NCBI RefSeq assembly: GCF_003002095.1
Contig: NZ_PVZC01000002.1
Location: 310,001-374,000, forward strand
Direction of reading: 5' to 3'
Origin: Allonocardiopsis opalescens
GTDB lineage: Bacteria > Actinomycetota > Actinomycetes > Streptosporangiales > Streptosporangiaceae
Length of the DNA: 64,000 nucleotides
Under the pieces are notes generated by a model. That model searched no databases. It was given only the letters and a program-made list of their open reading frames with translations, and was not told the DNA's origin. Positions 1 to 12,894 of this stretch are shown piece after piece; within the stretch, counting starts at the first letter, position 1, and each line of letters starts with the position of its first letter. Both the position numbers and the translations under genes were made by a program.

Positions 1-1
1 A

Positions 2-322
2 CGGGCGGTCTTGAATCAACCCTTCGTTGAAGGTCAAGACGTGTCAGAGTGTGAAATTCCGATCGCTGACCTGCTGGGGCCAGATGGACACCGATTCTGT
101 GAAGGTACTGCTCTCAATCCGGTCAACGGCAGTCTCAAAGAGGCGGTTGAACAGCGAAAGCAGTGGACGAAGGATCGGGTGGCGGGTGTCGAGCCCACGG
201 CACCCGAGCCCACTGCCGATCCCATAGCGACCTTTGAAGGCGGAACGATCAAGGTGCAGTTCAAGCCGAACGTGACTGGGGACCGCTATGAGTGTGCTTC
301 GTTCTTCCCCGACCCAGCGTAA
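2..322 (+). CDS. C-terminal end of an unrecognised protein (5' truncated)
   Basis: The reading frame is open from the window edge to the TAA at 320-322, so this is the tail of a longer protein; a TTG at 11 is only a nominal start. I do not recognise a family. The visible 100 residues are acidic, have three cysteines and a short proline/threonine/alanine stretch, and end in FFPDPA. Only 10 bp separate its stop from the first of two CdiI-like immunity genes. In polymorphic toxin loci the immunity gene directly follows the toxin C-terminus, so this could be a toxin tip; that is inference from position only. Confidence 0.4.
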   Translation, partial: RAVLNQPFVEGQDVSECEIPIADLLGPDGHRFCEGTALNPVNGSLKEAVEQRKQWTKDRVAGVEPTAPEPTADPIATFEGGTIKVQFKPNVTGDRYECASFFPDPA

Positions 323-332
323 GGTACCTGAG

Positions 333-689
333 ATGAGCTTGCCGTGGTGGAAGACCGACAAAGACGCACGGTTTTCTGAACTGCTCCGTGCCGTCAGGAC
401 GTACTACCATCCCGACACCGCGCAGGATGGCGCGCCTGAACGGCTGCGGCGCTTGGTATATCGCGTGGAGAACGAGGGGCTGCGGGCGGAGTTCCACGAC
501 ATCCCCCGGTTCCTGGCTGAGCTACGGGCCGCGATCATCGATCCCGGCCAGGTGCCCGACGATGAACTGTTCAACGCGGCCTGCTTCGAGGACGGCTCCG
601 ATGAAGCCTTCCTCGCCCGAGTGTGGCACGACATCTATCCCGACCGGCCGCTGCCCACAGCAGACAATCCGCATGGGATCGGGAATTGA
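333..689 (+). CDS. CdiI-like immunity protein, copy 1
   Basis: A small acidic protein (118 aa) resembling the CdiI_2 immunity family, which neutralises a cognate contact-dependent or polymorphic toxin in the cytoplasm. Seen: an early YYHPDTA segment, a middle helix ending RFLAELRAAI, and the typical C-terminal pattern EDGSDEAFLARVWHDIYP. The ATG at 333 is chosen over upstream GTG codons because MSLPWWKTDKDARF aligns with the start of the downstream paralogue and AAGG lies 8 bases ahead. It is 127 bp upstream of copy 2. Family assignment is from memory of motif pattern; the cognate toxin is not identified. Confidence 0.6.
   Translation: MSLPWWKTDKDARFSELLRAVRTYYHPDTAQDGAPERLRRLVYRVENEGLRAEFHDIPRFLAELRAAIIDPGQVPDDELFNAACFEDGSDEAFLARVWHDIYPDRPLPTADNPHGIGN
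584..661 (+). repeat. 78-bp direct repeat, copy 1
   Basis: This stretch at the 3' end of the first immunity gene matches 1065-1142 with one mismatch (offset 481 bp), whereas the upstream parts of the two genes are clearly diverged. It encodes the shared FEDGSDEAFLARVWHDIYP tail. Confidence 0.9.
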
Positions 690-816
690 TTCATCGGCCA
701 GCCTGATTCCCACTCTTCTAGGACGGCACGATGCCGTTCACCCTCGGCGACGATCAGGCGAAGAATGAACATCCAGTCATCACCTACTACCCCAGTCCAC
801 GAAAGGGCGTGTGAGG

Positions 817-1182
817 ATGGCCGGACCGTTCTGGCGAAAGAACAAGGATGCGTCATTCGCGGTGCTGCTCAGCGTGGTGGAGTCCTACTACCATCCTGAA
901 ACGCCCCCGGATGGGGGCGCGAAGCTACACCGCTTGGTCCATCGGGTCGGACATGAGCATGTGTCGTCACAGGTGCACGACATCCCCAAGTTCCTGGACC
1001 AGTTGCGGGCCGCCATCGCCGACCCGTCTCAGATTCCCGGAGACGCGCTCGACGATGCGGCCGACTTCGAGGACGGCTCCGATGAAGCCTTCCTCGCCCG
1101 AGTGTGGCACGACATCTATCCCGGCCGGCCGCTGCCCACAGCCGACAGCGGGAACGGCGACAGCCGGGCGGGCCCCGGCTAG
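817..1182 (+). CDS. CdiI-like immunity protein, copy 2
   Basis: Tandem paralogue of the preceding gene (121 aa from ATG 817; GTG 811 is an alternative but leaves little room for the GAAAGGG Shine-Dalgarno at 801-807). It has the same layout: an N-terminal FWRKNKDASF segment, YYHPET, a middle IPKFLDQLRAAI helix, and the EDGSDEAFLARVWHDIYP tail. The proteins differ at many positions except the C-terminus, which is nearly identical even at DNA level. Tandem immunity paralogues usually guard against several toxin variants; that role is inferred. Confidence 0.6.
   Translation: MAGPFWRKNKDASFAVLLSVVESYYHPETPPDGGAKLHRLVHRVGHEHVSSQVHDIPKFLDQLRAAIADPSQIPGDALDDAADFEDGSDEAFLARVWHDIYPGRPLPTADSGNGDSRAGPG
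1065..1142 (+). repeat. 78-bp direct repeat, copy 2
   Basis: Partner of 584-661, one mismatch over 78 bp, at the 3' end of the second immunity gene. It suggests recent duplication with later divergence of the front half, or gene conversion of the tail. Confidence 0.9.
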
Positions 1183-1245
1183 GCTGGGAGCACCCAGCCG
1201 GGCGGTGCGGCGGTGTGTCCGCCGCGGAAGCGGAAGGCGGCAGCC

Positions 1246-1404
1246 GTGTTCGAGGGATTCGTCGTACTGGCCCTGGTCGCGATTCTGTTCGCCTGGGGGC
1301 TGACGCGGCTGCGCCGGCGGATTCCGCTGCCTTTCACGCTGGCCGGAGCGGTGGTGGTGTTCATCCTCGCCACGCTGATGCTGTACGCGGTGCAGACCAC
1401 CTAG
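1246..1404 (+). CDS. small two-helix membrane protein
   Basis: A 52-residue protein with two hydrophobic stretches (about residues 4-17 and 28-48) separated by a basic loop RLRRRIP, so a helical hairpin in the membrane. GTG 1246 is preferred over GTG 1213 because GGAAGG at 1232-1237 sits 8 bases upstream and the protein then begins directly in the first helix. It lies 17 bp before a VOC-domain gene on the same strand. No family recognised. Confidence 0.55.
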   Translation: MFEGFVVLALVAILFAWGLTRLRRRIPLPFTLAGAVVVFILATLMLYAVQTT

Positions 1405-1421
1405 CGGAGGGGCTCGGAGGC

Positions 1422-1826
1422 ATGGTGTCGGTGGTGCAGAACGTGGCGATCGACTGTGCGGACGCCTACGGGCTGGCGCTGTTCTGGAGCAGGGTGACCG
1501 GCCGTTCGATGCATCCGGAGGACCGGCCGGGCGACGACGAGACCCAGGTGCTGCTGGCGGAGGGCCCGGTGCTGCACTTCAACCAGGTGCCCGAAGCCAA
1601 GAAGGACAAGAACCGGATCCACCTGTGCCTGCGTCCCGAGACCTCACGCGAGCAGGAGGTGGAGCGGCTGCTCGGCCTCGGTGCCGCCTTCGTCGCCGAC
1701 CACCGCGAGCCCGACGGCACCGGCTGGGTGGTCCTCGCCGACCCGGAGGGCAACGAGTTCTGCGTGCTGCGCAGCGCGTCCGACCGCGCCGCGGCGGGTC
1801 CTGAGGCGCACGCGCCCACCGCATGA
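1422..1826 (+). CDS. VOC/glyoxalase-like domain protein
   Basis: A 134-residue protein with the vicinal-oxygen-chelate fold in the 'glyoxalase-like domain' form common in actinomycetes. Seen: an opening VAIDCADAYGLALFWSRVTG, the middle LHFNQVPEAKKDKNRIHLCL, and the closing DPEGNEFCVL strand motif. Such proteins bind metals or small ligands and cover dioxygenases, isomerases and antibiotic-sequestering proteins, so the substrate is unknown. ATG 1422 follows GGAGG at 1416-1420, which is very close; the gene is probably co-transcribed with the small membrane protein upstream. Confidence 0.8.
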   Translation: MVSVVQNVAIDCADAYGLALFWSRVTGRSMHPEDRPGDDETQVLLAEGPVLHFNQVPEAKKDKNRIHLCLRPETSREQEVERLLGLGAAFVADHREPDGTGWVVLADPEGNEFCVLRSASDRAAAGPEAHAPTA

Positions 1827-1848
1827 GGCGGTGCGGCCGAGCCGGCGG

Positions 1849-4146
1849 CTAGGCCCGCCACGCCTCCGCGGGTTCGTGGACGGTGTCGGGCTCGACGGTC
1901 TCGCCGCGCTCGGCGGCGCTGGTGGTGGGGATCTCGAACCACACGGCCTTGCCGTCGCGGGTGGGGCGGGAGCCCCAGCGGGAGGCCAGCTGGTCGACCA
2001 GGTAGAGTCCGCGGCCGCCTTCGTCCTCGTCCTTGGCCTTGCGCAGGCGGGGCAGCCGGAGGTCCTGGTCGAAGACCTCCACCCACACCGCCGAGGCGCC
2101 CCGGCGCAGCCGCAGGGTGAACTCGCGGGTGCGCTGGGTTCCGGCGGGCGGGGTGTCGGCCTCGGCGGCCGGGCCGACCAGGTCGGCCCAGGACTCGTCG
2201 AAGCCGGTGCCGACGCCCACGGGCGGGCCGTCCAGCACCAGTTCGCGGCGGCGGGTGGGCACGGCGGCGTGCAGCACGACGTTGGTGACGACCTCCGACA
2301 CCAGCAGGCAGGCCAGCTCGGCCTGCTCACGGTCGACCCGCCACGCCTCGAAGGTCTCCCCCGCCAGCCGCCGGGCGTCGCTGACCACGATGGCCTCGGC
2401 CGGGAAGGTGCGCTCGGTGACGGCGAGGTCGTCGGGGTCGGTGCGGACCACCAGCATCGCCATGTCGTCGTCGATCTCACCGGGCACGGCGCGGGCCGCG
2501 GCGTCGGCGATGCGCTCGACGCCGGAGCCGGTGTGGGCGGCGACGGTGTCGGTGAGGATGCGCAGCCCGGCGCCGGTGTCGATGGTGCCGCCCTGCGGCC
2601 TGCGGTCGACCAGCCCGTCGGTGTAGAGGACGAGGGTGGCGCCGGGCGGCAGCGGGATGGTGTCGTAGCTGCGCACGGTGTCGCGCGCCATGCCCTTGAC
2701 CCGGCCGCCCAGCATGACGCCGCTGGAGGGCATCTCCAGCTCCTCGACGCGGCCGTCCACGATGATCAGCGGCGGGGCGTGGCCGGCGTTGGCGAAGGAC
2801 AGCTCGCGCGACCAGGCGTCGTAGGCCATGTACAGGCAGCTCACCATGGGAGTGCGCGGTTCGCCGTCGTCGTCGGCGCGGGCCAGCGCCCTGACCCACT
2901 CGTCGAGCTTGTCCAGGATGTCGGCCGGGGACTTGTCGTCCTGGGCGAAGGCGCGCACGGCCGCGCGCAGCTGGCCCATGACGGCGGCGGCGTGCGCGCC
3001 GCGCCCCTCGACGTCGCCGATCACGATGCCGACCCGGCCGGCCGAGAGCGGGATGACGTCGTACCAGTCGCCGCCCACCTGGGTCTGGATGCCGTGGCCG
3101 CGGGTCTCCAGCGGCTTGGCCGGCTCGTAGCGGCAGGCCACCTGGAGGCCGTCGAGCTCGGGGATCTCGCGCGGCAGCAGGCTCTTCTGGAAGGCGAGCG
3201 CGGTGTCGCGCTCCTCCTCGAACAGCCGGGCGTTGTCGATGGCCAGCGCCACCCGGGACGCGATCGCGCCGACGAGGTCGCGGTCGATGCCGTCGTAGTG
3301 GGTGCGCTCGCGACCGCGCAGCCCGGACAGGCACAGGGTGAGCACGCCGAGCAGCTGGCCGCGGGCGCGCAGCGGCGCGGCGATGATGGAGGTCAGGCCG
3401 ACCTGTTCGGCGACCCAGCTGCTCTCGGGCGTGGGGTTGGCCGGGCTGGCGTGCCGGATGTCGTCGACCAGCACCGCTTCGAGCCGGCGGATGGCCCGGC
3501 TCCTGACCCGGTAGGGGTCCTCGGTGACGGGCTCGCCCACCTGGGGCCAGCTGCCGGGCGGGGGCGTCCAGCCCTCGGAGTGCATCGAGGTGTGCCGGAC
3601 CAGCCGGTCGTTGTCGAGCAGGTCGATGAAGCAGTGGTCGGCGAACTGCGGCACCAGCAGCTCGGCCACGGCCTGGAGGGTGTGGGACAGCTCAAGGGAG
3701 TCGGCCAGTTCGCGCCCGATGCGGTCGAGCAGGCCGTACTGGTCGTCGGCGCGGCCGTCGCGCAGCGCCTCCCTGGCGAAGACGACCATGCCCTCGACCG
3801 CGCCGGAGCGGTGCCGGAACGGCACCGCCTGCATCCGGATGTAGACGACGGTGCGGTCGCGGCGGATGTTGGCGAAGGTGCCCTCCCAGCTGCCGCCTCT
3901 GAGCACCTTCCGGGACAGCTCCATCGCCTGCTCGCGGTCGGCCTCGGCGATGCCGAGGTCGAGCAGGGCGGTGCCGCGGTAGTCGCGGTCGTCGTCGAAG
4001 CCGAACAGCTCCTTGGCGGCGGAGTTCCAGTAGGTGAGCTTGCCGAACCGGTCGGCCGCCACCACGGCGACCTGCATACCCTCCAGCACGGACTGCGCGG
4101 ACAGCAGGTCCGCGACCGGATCGGGGGCCTCGCCCCACCGCTTCAT
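1849..4146 (-). CDS. PAS-GAF-PP2C (SpoIIE/RsbU-like) phosphatase with HATPase domain
   Basis: A 765-aa cytoplasmic signalling protein. Domains in order: PAS (about 17-125, sensory), GAF (about 165-315), a PP2C-type SpoIIE phosphatase domain (about 345-560, with GGDWYDV, the GDVEGRG metal motif and the C-terminal DDDMAMLV), and an RsbW/SpoIIAB-like histidine-kinase ATPase domain (about 575-740, with SEVVTNVVLHA and GGRGLYLV). Such proteins dephosphorylate anti-anti-sigma factors while the kinase-like domain phosphorylates or binds partners, so they belong to partner-switching control of stress or developmental sigma factors. No sigma factor or STAS partner is encoded nearby, so the target is not known. 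It runs convergent with the VOC gene. Confidence 0.9.
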   Translation of the reverse strand: MKRWGEAPDPVADLLSAQSVLEGMQVAVVAADRFGKLTYWNSAAKELFGFDDDRDYRGTALLDLGIAEADREQAMELSRKVLRGGSWEGTFANIRRDRTVVYIRMQAVPFRHRSGAVEGMVVFAREALRDGRADDQYGLLDRIGRELADSLELSHTLQAVAELLVPQFADHCFIDLLDNDRLVRHTSMHSEGWTPPPGSWPQVGEPVTEDPYRVRSRAIRRLEAVLVDDIRHASPANPTPESSWVAEQVGLTSIIAAPLRARGQLLGVLTLCLSGLRGRERTHYDGIDRDLVGAIASRVALAIDNARLFEEERDTALAFQKSLLPREIPELDGLQVACRYEPAKPLETRGHGIQTQVGGDWYDVIPLSAGRVGIVIGDVEGRGAHAAAVMGQLRAAVRAFAQDDKSPADILDKLDEWVRALARADDDGEPRTPMVSCLYMAYDAWSRELSFANAGHAPPLIIVDGRVEELEMPSSGVMLGGRVKGMARDTVRSYDTIPLPPGATLVLYTDGLVDRRPQGGTIDTGAGLRILTDTVAAHTGSGVERIADAAARAVPGEIDDDMAMLVVRTDPDDLAVTERTFPAEAIVVSDARRLAGETFEAWRVDREQAELACLLVSEVVTNVVLHAAVPTRRRELVLDGPPVGVGTGFDESWADLVGPAAEADTPPAGTQRTREFTLRLRRGASAVWVEVFDQDLRLPRLRKAKDEDEGGRGLYLVDQLASRWGSRPTRDGKAVWFEIPTTSAAERGETVEPDTVHEPAEAWRA

Positions 4147-4224
4147 CGAAACGCCACCTCATCGCAGCGCCCGGACCGGATCGACCTCATGGGTGTCGGC
4201 CGCGGCCGGCGCGCGGGGACGGGC

Positions 4225-4938
4225 TCAGCTGCGCGACACGAACACATGTGCCGCGATCTGGCCGGAGAACTCCGTTCCGGCACCGTCTCCGCGTTCGTCA
4301 CAGGTCACCCGTACACCGTCGTCGCTCGCCGCGAGGGTCACCTCACGTCCGGGCTGGATACCGCCCTGCTTGAGTCTAAGCATGGCCGCGGCGTCGCCTT
4401 GGACCTGTTCACTAATTCGTCGAATGATGACCGGAATACCCGTCGAAGTGGCGAGCACGGACATGGGGGCCACCGAATCCGCGCTGCTCGGCCGGGAGGT
4501 CTCCTCGGTGTCCGCGCCGAACTCCTCCAGGCCGGGGATCGGGTTGCCGTAGGGGCAGACCGTGGGCTCGCCGAGCAGCTTGAAGATGCGCCGCTCCACC
4601 GCCTCGGACATGACGTGCTCCCAGCGGCAGGCCTCGACGTGGACGTCCTCCCAGGGCAGGCCGATCATGTCGACGAGCAGGCACTCCGCCAGGCGGTGCT
4701 TGCGCATGACCTGGGTGGCCAGCCTGCGGCCCTCGTCGGTGAGGGAGAGCCTGCGGTCGCCCTCGACGCGCAGCAGGGCGTCGCGCTCCATCCGGGCGAC
4801 GGTCTGGCTGACGGTGGGACCGCTCTGCTGCAGGCGCTCGGCGATGCGCGCACGCAGCGGGACGATGCCCTCCTCCTCCAGTTCGAAGATCGTACGGAGG
4901 TACATCTCCGTGGTGTCGATCAGACCGTGTGCCGTCAC
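4225..4938 (-). CDS. DtxR/IdeR-family iron-dependent repressor
   Basis: A 237-aa metalloregulator. The N-terminal winged helix (about 5-75) contains SGPTVSQTVARMERDAL, the DNA recognition helix; the dimerisation/metal domain follows (75-140), then an SH3-like FeoA-type domain to the end. Metal ligands match DtxR with a constant +2 shift: Met12, His81, Glu85, His100, Cys104, Glu107, His108. The full set with Cys104 fits the iron-type (DtxR/IdeR/DmdR) rather than the manganese MntR class. GTG 4938 is chosen because GGAGG lies 6 bases upstream and the protein then starts MTAHGLIDTTEMYL, as in known relatives. It probably represses iron uptake genes elsewhere with Fe(II). Confidence 0.9.
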   Translation of the reverse strand: MTAHGLIDTTEMYLRTIFELEEEGIVPLRARIAERLQQSGPTVSQTVARMERDALLRVEGDRRLSLTDEGRRLATQVMRKHRLAECLLVDMIGLPWEDVHVEACRWEHVMSEAVERRIFKLLGEPTVCPYGNPIPGLEEFGADTEETSRPSSADSVAPMSVLATSTGIPVIIRRISEQVQGDAAAMLRLKQGGIQPGREVTLAASDDGVRVTCDERGDGAGTEFSGQIAAHVFVSRS

Positions 4939-5200
4939 GGCATACCTCCGCTCCGCAAACCCACCGCCCAAAGCCGTTGGGACGGTGTCAAGTCTAGTCG
5001 CCGCCGAGCCGGGCGTGATAACCGTCACCCGGCCCGCCCAAGGCCGATTCAGGCCGGTCGCGCGGGGGGCGTGACAATCGTGTCAGGTCTCTCGGGTGCG
5101 CGCGAGCGACATAGCGAAGAACAGAATGCGAAACCGGCTTGTTCCGGACTGCGGGACCGCCCGCCGCGCCGCGGCTGTCGGAGCCGTCTGCTAGGGCGGC

Positions 5201-5851
5201 TCAGGGCGACAGGCGTTCGCGCAGCCAGCCGTCGCCTTCGCGCCGGTACCTGATCCGGTCGTGCATGCGGTCGGCGCCGCCCTGCCAGAACTCCGCCTCG
5301 TCGGGGAGCACCCGGTAGCCGCCCCAGTAGTCGGGCCTGGGCACGGTCGAGCCCTCGGGCCAGCGCTGGGCGTAGCGCTCGTAGCGCTCCTCCAGCACCT
5401 GGCGCGAGGGGACCGGGCTGGACTGGTGCTCGCTGGCCCAGGCGCCGATCTGCGAGCCGTGCGGGCGGCTGGCGAAGTAGCGGGTGTTCTCCTGGGGAGT
5501 GAGATATTCCACACGCCCCCCGAAGCCGACCTGGCGGCCCATCGCGTGCCAGGGGAAGAGCAGGCTCGCCCGGGGGTTCTCGGCCAGCGCGCGGGCCTTG
5601 CGCGAGGTGAGGTTCGTGTAGAAGGTCAGCCCGCGCTCGTCGAGTCCCTTGAGCAGCACCGTGCGCGCGGTGGGCACCCCGTCGGCGCCGGCGGTGGCGA
5701 GCACCATGGCGTTCACCTCGGGCAGGCCCGCGTCGGCCGCGTCGGCGTACCAGCGGCGGAACTGCTCGATCGGGTCCGGAGAAAGATCACACGGCTCCAG
5801 ACCGGTCCCGCGGTACGACTCACGCTGCTCGGCGGGGTTCAATCGGTTCAC
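5201..5851 (-). CDS. pdxH: pyridoxamine 5'-phosphate oxidase
   Basis: A 216-aa FMN enzyme that oxidises pyridoxamine or pyridoxine 5'-phosphate to pyridoxal 5'-phosphate, last step of vitamin B6 coenzyme synthesis and salvage. Seen: PTARTVLLKGLDERGLTFYTN in the FMN barrel, the SRKARAL phosphate-binding segment, ASEHQSSP, and the C-terminal dimerisation region with YWGGYRV and FWQGGADRMHDR. Length and order are those of the normal enzyme. It is transcribed away from the citrate synthase gene, with 143 bp of shared upstream DNA. Confidence 0.96.
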   Translation of the reverse strand: MNRLNPAEQRESYRGTGLEPCDLSPDPIEQFRRWYADAADAGLPEVNAMVLATAGADGVPTARTVLLKGLDERGLTFYTNLTSRKARALAENPRASLLFPWHAMGRQVGFGGRVEYLTPQENTRYFASRPHGSQIGAWASEHQSSPVPSRQVLEERYERYAQRWPEGSTVPRPDYWGGYRVLPDEAEFWQGGADRMHDRIRYRREGDGWLRERLSP

Positions 5852-5994
5852 GAAGAGGAATCCTCACACGTAACCGCAGGGCAACAAAGCCGCGCCCCGC
5901 GGGGGTTAAGCGCACCTCGCGTGTTACATGGAACGACACGCAGGGTTCAATGGGGCAAATCCTTTTCCACACCGAGGAGACGGAGGAAGCCGAA

Positions 5995-7104
5995 ATGTCC
6001 GACTTCAAGCCGGGCCTCGAAGGGGTTGTGGCGTTCGAGACCGAGATCGCCGAACCGGACAAAGAGGGCGGAGCCCTCCGGTACCGGGGCGTCGACATCG
6101 AGGATCTGGTTGGTCACGTCTCCTACGAGCATGTATGGGGTCTGCTGGTCGACAACAGCTTCACCCCTGGACTGCCCGACGCCGAGCCCTTCGAGCTGCC
6201 CGTACGCACCGACGACATCCGGGTGAACGTGCAGAGCGGGCTGGCCGCGCTGGCCCCCCGATGGGGTCTGAAACCGCTGCTGGACATCGACGACGTGCAG
6301 GTGCGCGACGACCTCGCCCGCGCGTCGGTGACGGCCCTGTCCATCATCGCCCAGTCGGCGCGCGGCGCCGACCAGCCGGCCGTACCGCAGAGCCGGGTCG
6401 ACGAGGGGTCCACCGTCGTCGAGAAGTTCATGATCCAGCTGCGCGGCGAGCCCGACCCGCAGCACGTCAAGGCGATCGACGCCTACTGGTCGTCCGCGGC
6501 CGAGCACGGTATGAACGCCTCCACCTTCACCGCCCGCGTCATCGCCTCCACCGGCGCCGACGTCGCCGCGTCCATGTCGGGCGCGGTCGGCGCCATGTCC
6601 GGGCCGCTGCACGGCGGCGCTCCGGCGCGGGTGCTGCACATGATCGAGGAGACCGAGCAGATCGGCGACGCCGAGACCTACGTCAAGCGGGCGCTGGACA
6701 AGGGCGACCGCCTGATGGGCTTCGGCCACCGGGTCTACCGCGCCGAGGACCCGCGCGCACGCGTGCTGCGCCGGGCCGCCAAGGAGCTCAACGCCCCCCG
6801 CTACGAGACCGCGGTGGCGCTGGAGAACGCCGCGCTGGCCGAACTGCACGCGCGCAAGCCCGACCGGGTGCTCGCCACGAACGTGGAGTTCTGGGCGGCC
6901 ATCATGCTCGACTTCGCGCAGATCCCCGCGTCCCTGTTCACCTCGATGTTCACCGCCGCCCGCACCGCGGGGTGGTCGGCGCACATCCTGGAGCAGAAGC
7001 GCACCGGCCGCCTGGTCCGTCCGAGCGCCACCTACGTCGGCCCCGCCCAGCGGCCGGCCGCGGAGGTGAACGGCGCGGACGAGGCGCTGCACAAGGGCGT
7101 CTAG
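5995..7104 (+). CDS. citrate synthase 2 (actinobacterial type)
   Basis: A 369-aa short-form citrate synthase, condensing acetyl-CoA and oxaloacetate at entry to the TCA cycle. ATG 5995 is preferred to ATG 5950 because GGAGGA sits 7 bases upstream and MSDFKPGLEGVVAFETEIAE is the usual N-terminus. Catalytic histidines lie in SGPLHGGA and GFGHRVYR; the acidic residue position reads TNVEFW, a glutamate, as I recall for the actinobacterial 'citrate synthase 2' group. A strong hairpin follows. Together with pdxH it forms a conserved divergent pair. Confidence 0.94.
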   Translation: MSDFKPGLEGVVAFETEIAEPDKEGGALRYRGVDIEDLVGHVSYEHVWGLLVDNSFTPGLPDAEPFELPVRTDDIRVNVQSGLAALAPRWGLKPLLDIDDVQVRDDLARASVTALSIIAQSARGADQPAVPQSRVDEGSTVVEKFMIQLRGEPDPQHVKAIDAYWSSAAEHGMNASTFTARVIASTGADVAASMSGAVGAMSGPLHGGAPARVLHMIEETEQIGDAETYVKRALDKGDRLMGFGHRVYRAEDPRARVLRRAAKELNAPRYETAVALENAALAELHARKPDRVLATNVEFWAAIMLDFAQIPASLFTSMFTAARTAGWSAHILEQKRTGRLVRPSATYVGPAQRPAAEVNGADEALHKGV

Positions 7105-7140
7105 CCCCCCCGGACGGCCCGCACCCGCCGATCCGACACT

Positions 7141-11676
<4,536 letters not shown>

Positions 11677-11685
11677 CGCCGCCGC

Positions 11686-11712
11686 GCCCGCCGCGGCTCA
11701 GCCGCGGCGGGC
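11686..11712. terminator. terminator hairpin with a stop codon in its loop
   Basis: Perfect 12-bp stem (11686-11697 / 11701-11712) with a 3-nt loop TCA at 11698-11700; that loop is the reverse complement of the TGA ending the minus-strand gene. It serves convergent serC and the 11698-12759 gene. Confidence 0.75.
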
Positions 11713-12759
11713 CAGTACCACGATCCCGGCGATCGCCGCCGCGGCCACGGCGGCGCCCGTACCGATGAGGCCCAGGGTGCCGGGGCCGCCTGACCCGTCG
11801 GGTTCGGCGGCCTCGGCCGGGGGCTCGGACTCGGCGGGCTCCGACTCCGTCTCCTCCGGCGCCGCCGCCGAGGGGTCCGCGCTCGGCGCGGGCGCGGCGG
11901 TGGCCTCCGGGAGCGCCGCGGCGGGCACCGGCACCCGCCACACTGCGCTGCCCTGCCCCTCGGCGCCGACCAGGACGGCCGCGCCGTCGCGGGTGTAGGT
12001 CAGCGACTCGCCGATGTCCTGCTGCGGCACGGCCGCGGAGTCCAGCAGCCGATCCGGCTCGGCGTAGAAGTGCACCGACCAGTAGGTGCGCAGCGCGAAG
12101 GCGGAGCCGTCCGGGGAGAACGCGCCGTCGGTGACGAACATCGGCGCCGAGCCCACCCGGGTGAGCGTGTTGGGCCCGTCGGTGCTCAAGGTCTCCGGCG
12201 CGGCGTACATCCCGCCGGAGATGTCCTTGCTGACGATGTAGAGCCGGTTGTCGGCCGGGTCGATCAGCAGGGCCTCGGCGTCGCGGGCGCCGTCCTCGTA
12301 GACGAACTCGTAGCTGGTCGGCGCCACGCTCGCGTCGGTCAGCGCCTGCGGCTCGGTGAAGCGGTGCACCCGGACCGAGGGCCAGCTCACCGTCATGTTG
12401 TCGCCGATGTCGCCGACGTAGACGGCGGGCGCGCCGGACTCGTCGCGGCCCACGGCGACCGCCTCCCAGTCGCGCGCCTCCACGCCCTGGAGGGTGATGG
12501 CGGCCAGGGTCGCGCCGGAGGAGTCCACGGCGTAGACGATCGCGCCGTCGTCGCTGTCGTTGTGGGTGTAGTAGACGCCGTCGTGCAGCTGCGAGGCGGC
12601 CAGTCCGCTGGACTCGGCGATCCGCTCGTCGGCGAACTCGAAGACCTGCTCCGGCTCGCCGGGGTCGGCCGCCGCCGTCAGGGCGAGGGCGGCCAGCGCC
12701 ACCGCCGCCGCCGCGAGGCCCCGCCGCCCGCGCCCGTGCCGTCCGCGCCACCGTGTCAT
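11698..12759 (-). CDS. secreted, membrane-anchored beta-propeller-like protein
   Basis: A 353-aa exported protein of unknown function. It has an arginine-rich n-region and hydrophobic core (1-31, signal peptide), a repeat-like globular region (about 35-275) with strand motifs such as YYTHNDSDDGAIVYAVD, DWEAVAVGRD and YVGDIGDN, reminiscent of NHL/esterase-like propellers, then a Pro/Glu/Ser/Ala-rich spacer (about 275-325) and a C-terminal transmembrane helix followed by ARRG. This layout puts the propeller outside the cell, tethered at its C-terminus. No LPXTG is present. Confidence 0.7.
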   Translation of the reverse strand: MTRWRGRHGRGRRGLAAAAVALAALALTAAADPGEPEQVFEFADERIAESSGLAASQLHDGVYYTHNDSDDGAIVYAVDSSGATLAAITLQGVEARDWEAVAVGRDESGAPAVYVGDIGDNMTVSWPSVRVHRFTEPQALTDASVAPTSYEFVYEDGARDAEALLIDPADNRLYIVSKDISGGMYAAPETLSTDGPNTLTRVGSAPMFVTDGAFSPDGSAFALRTYWSVHFYAEPDRLLDSAAVPQQDIGESLTYTRDGAAVLVGAEGQGSAVWRVPVPAAALPEATAAPAPSADPSAAAPEETESEPAESEPPAEAAEPDGSGGPGTLGLIGTGAAVAAAAIAGIVVLARRG

Positions 12760-12894
12760 GGTGCGATCCTGCCCGACGCCCGCCGCCCGCCGCTCCCCCG
12801 GGGCGGCGGATTCTCCGGCGCGATCGCGGGCAGGACAGCCCTCGACCGGCCGGCAGCCTTCCGGCGGGTCAGGGTTCCGGCGAACGGAGTGACC

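Noticed and set aside
1681..5253. 1190-aa plus-strand reading frame
   Set aside because: Antisense to the SpoIIE-like and DtxR genes; its sequence is Gly/Val/His/Gln-rich shadow with no domain, a usual artefact of high GC.
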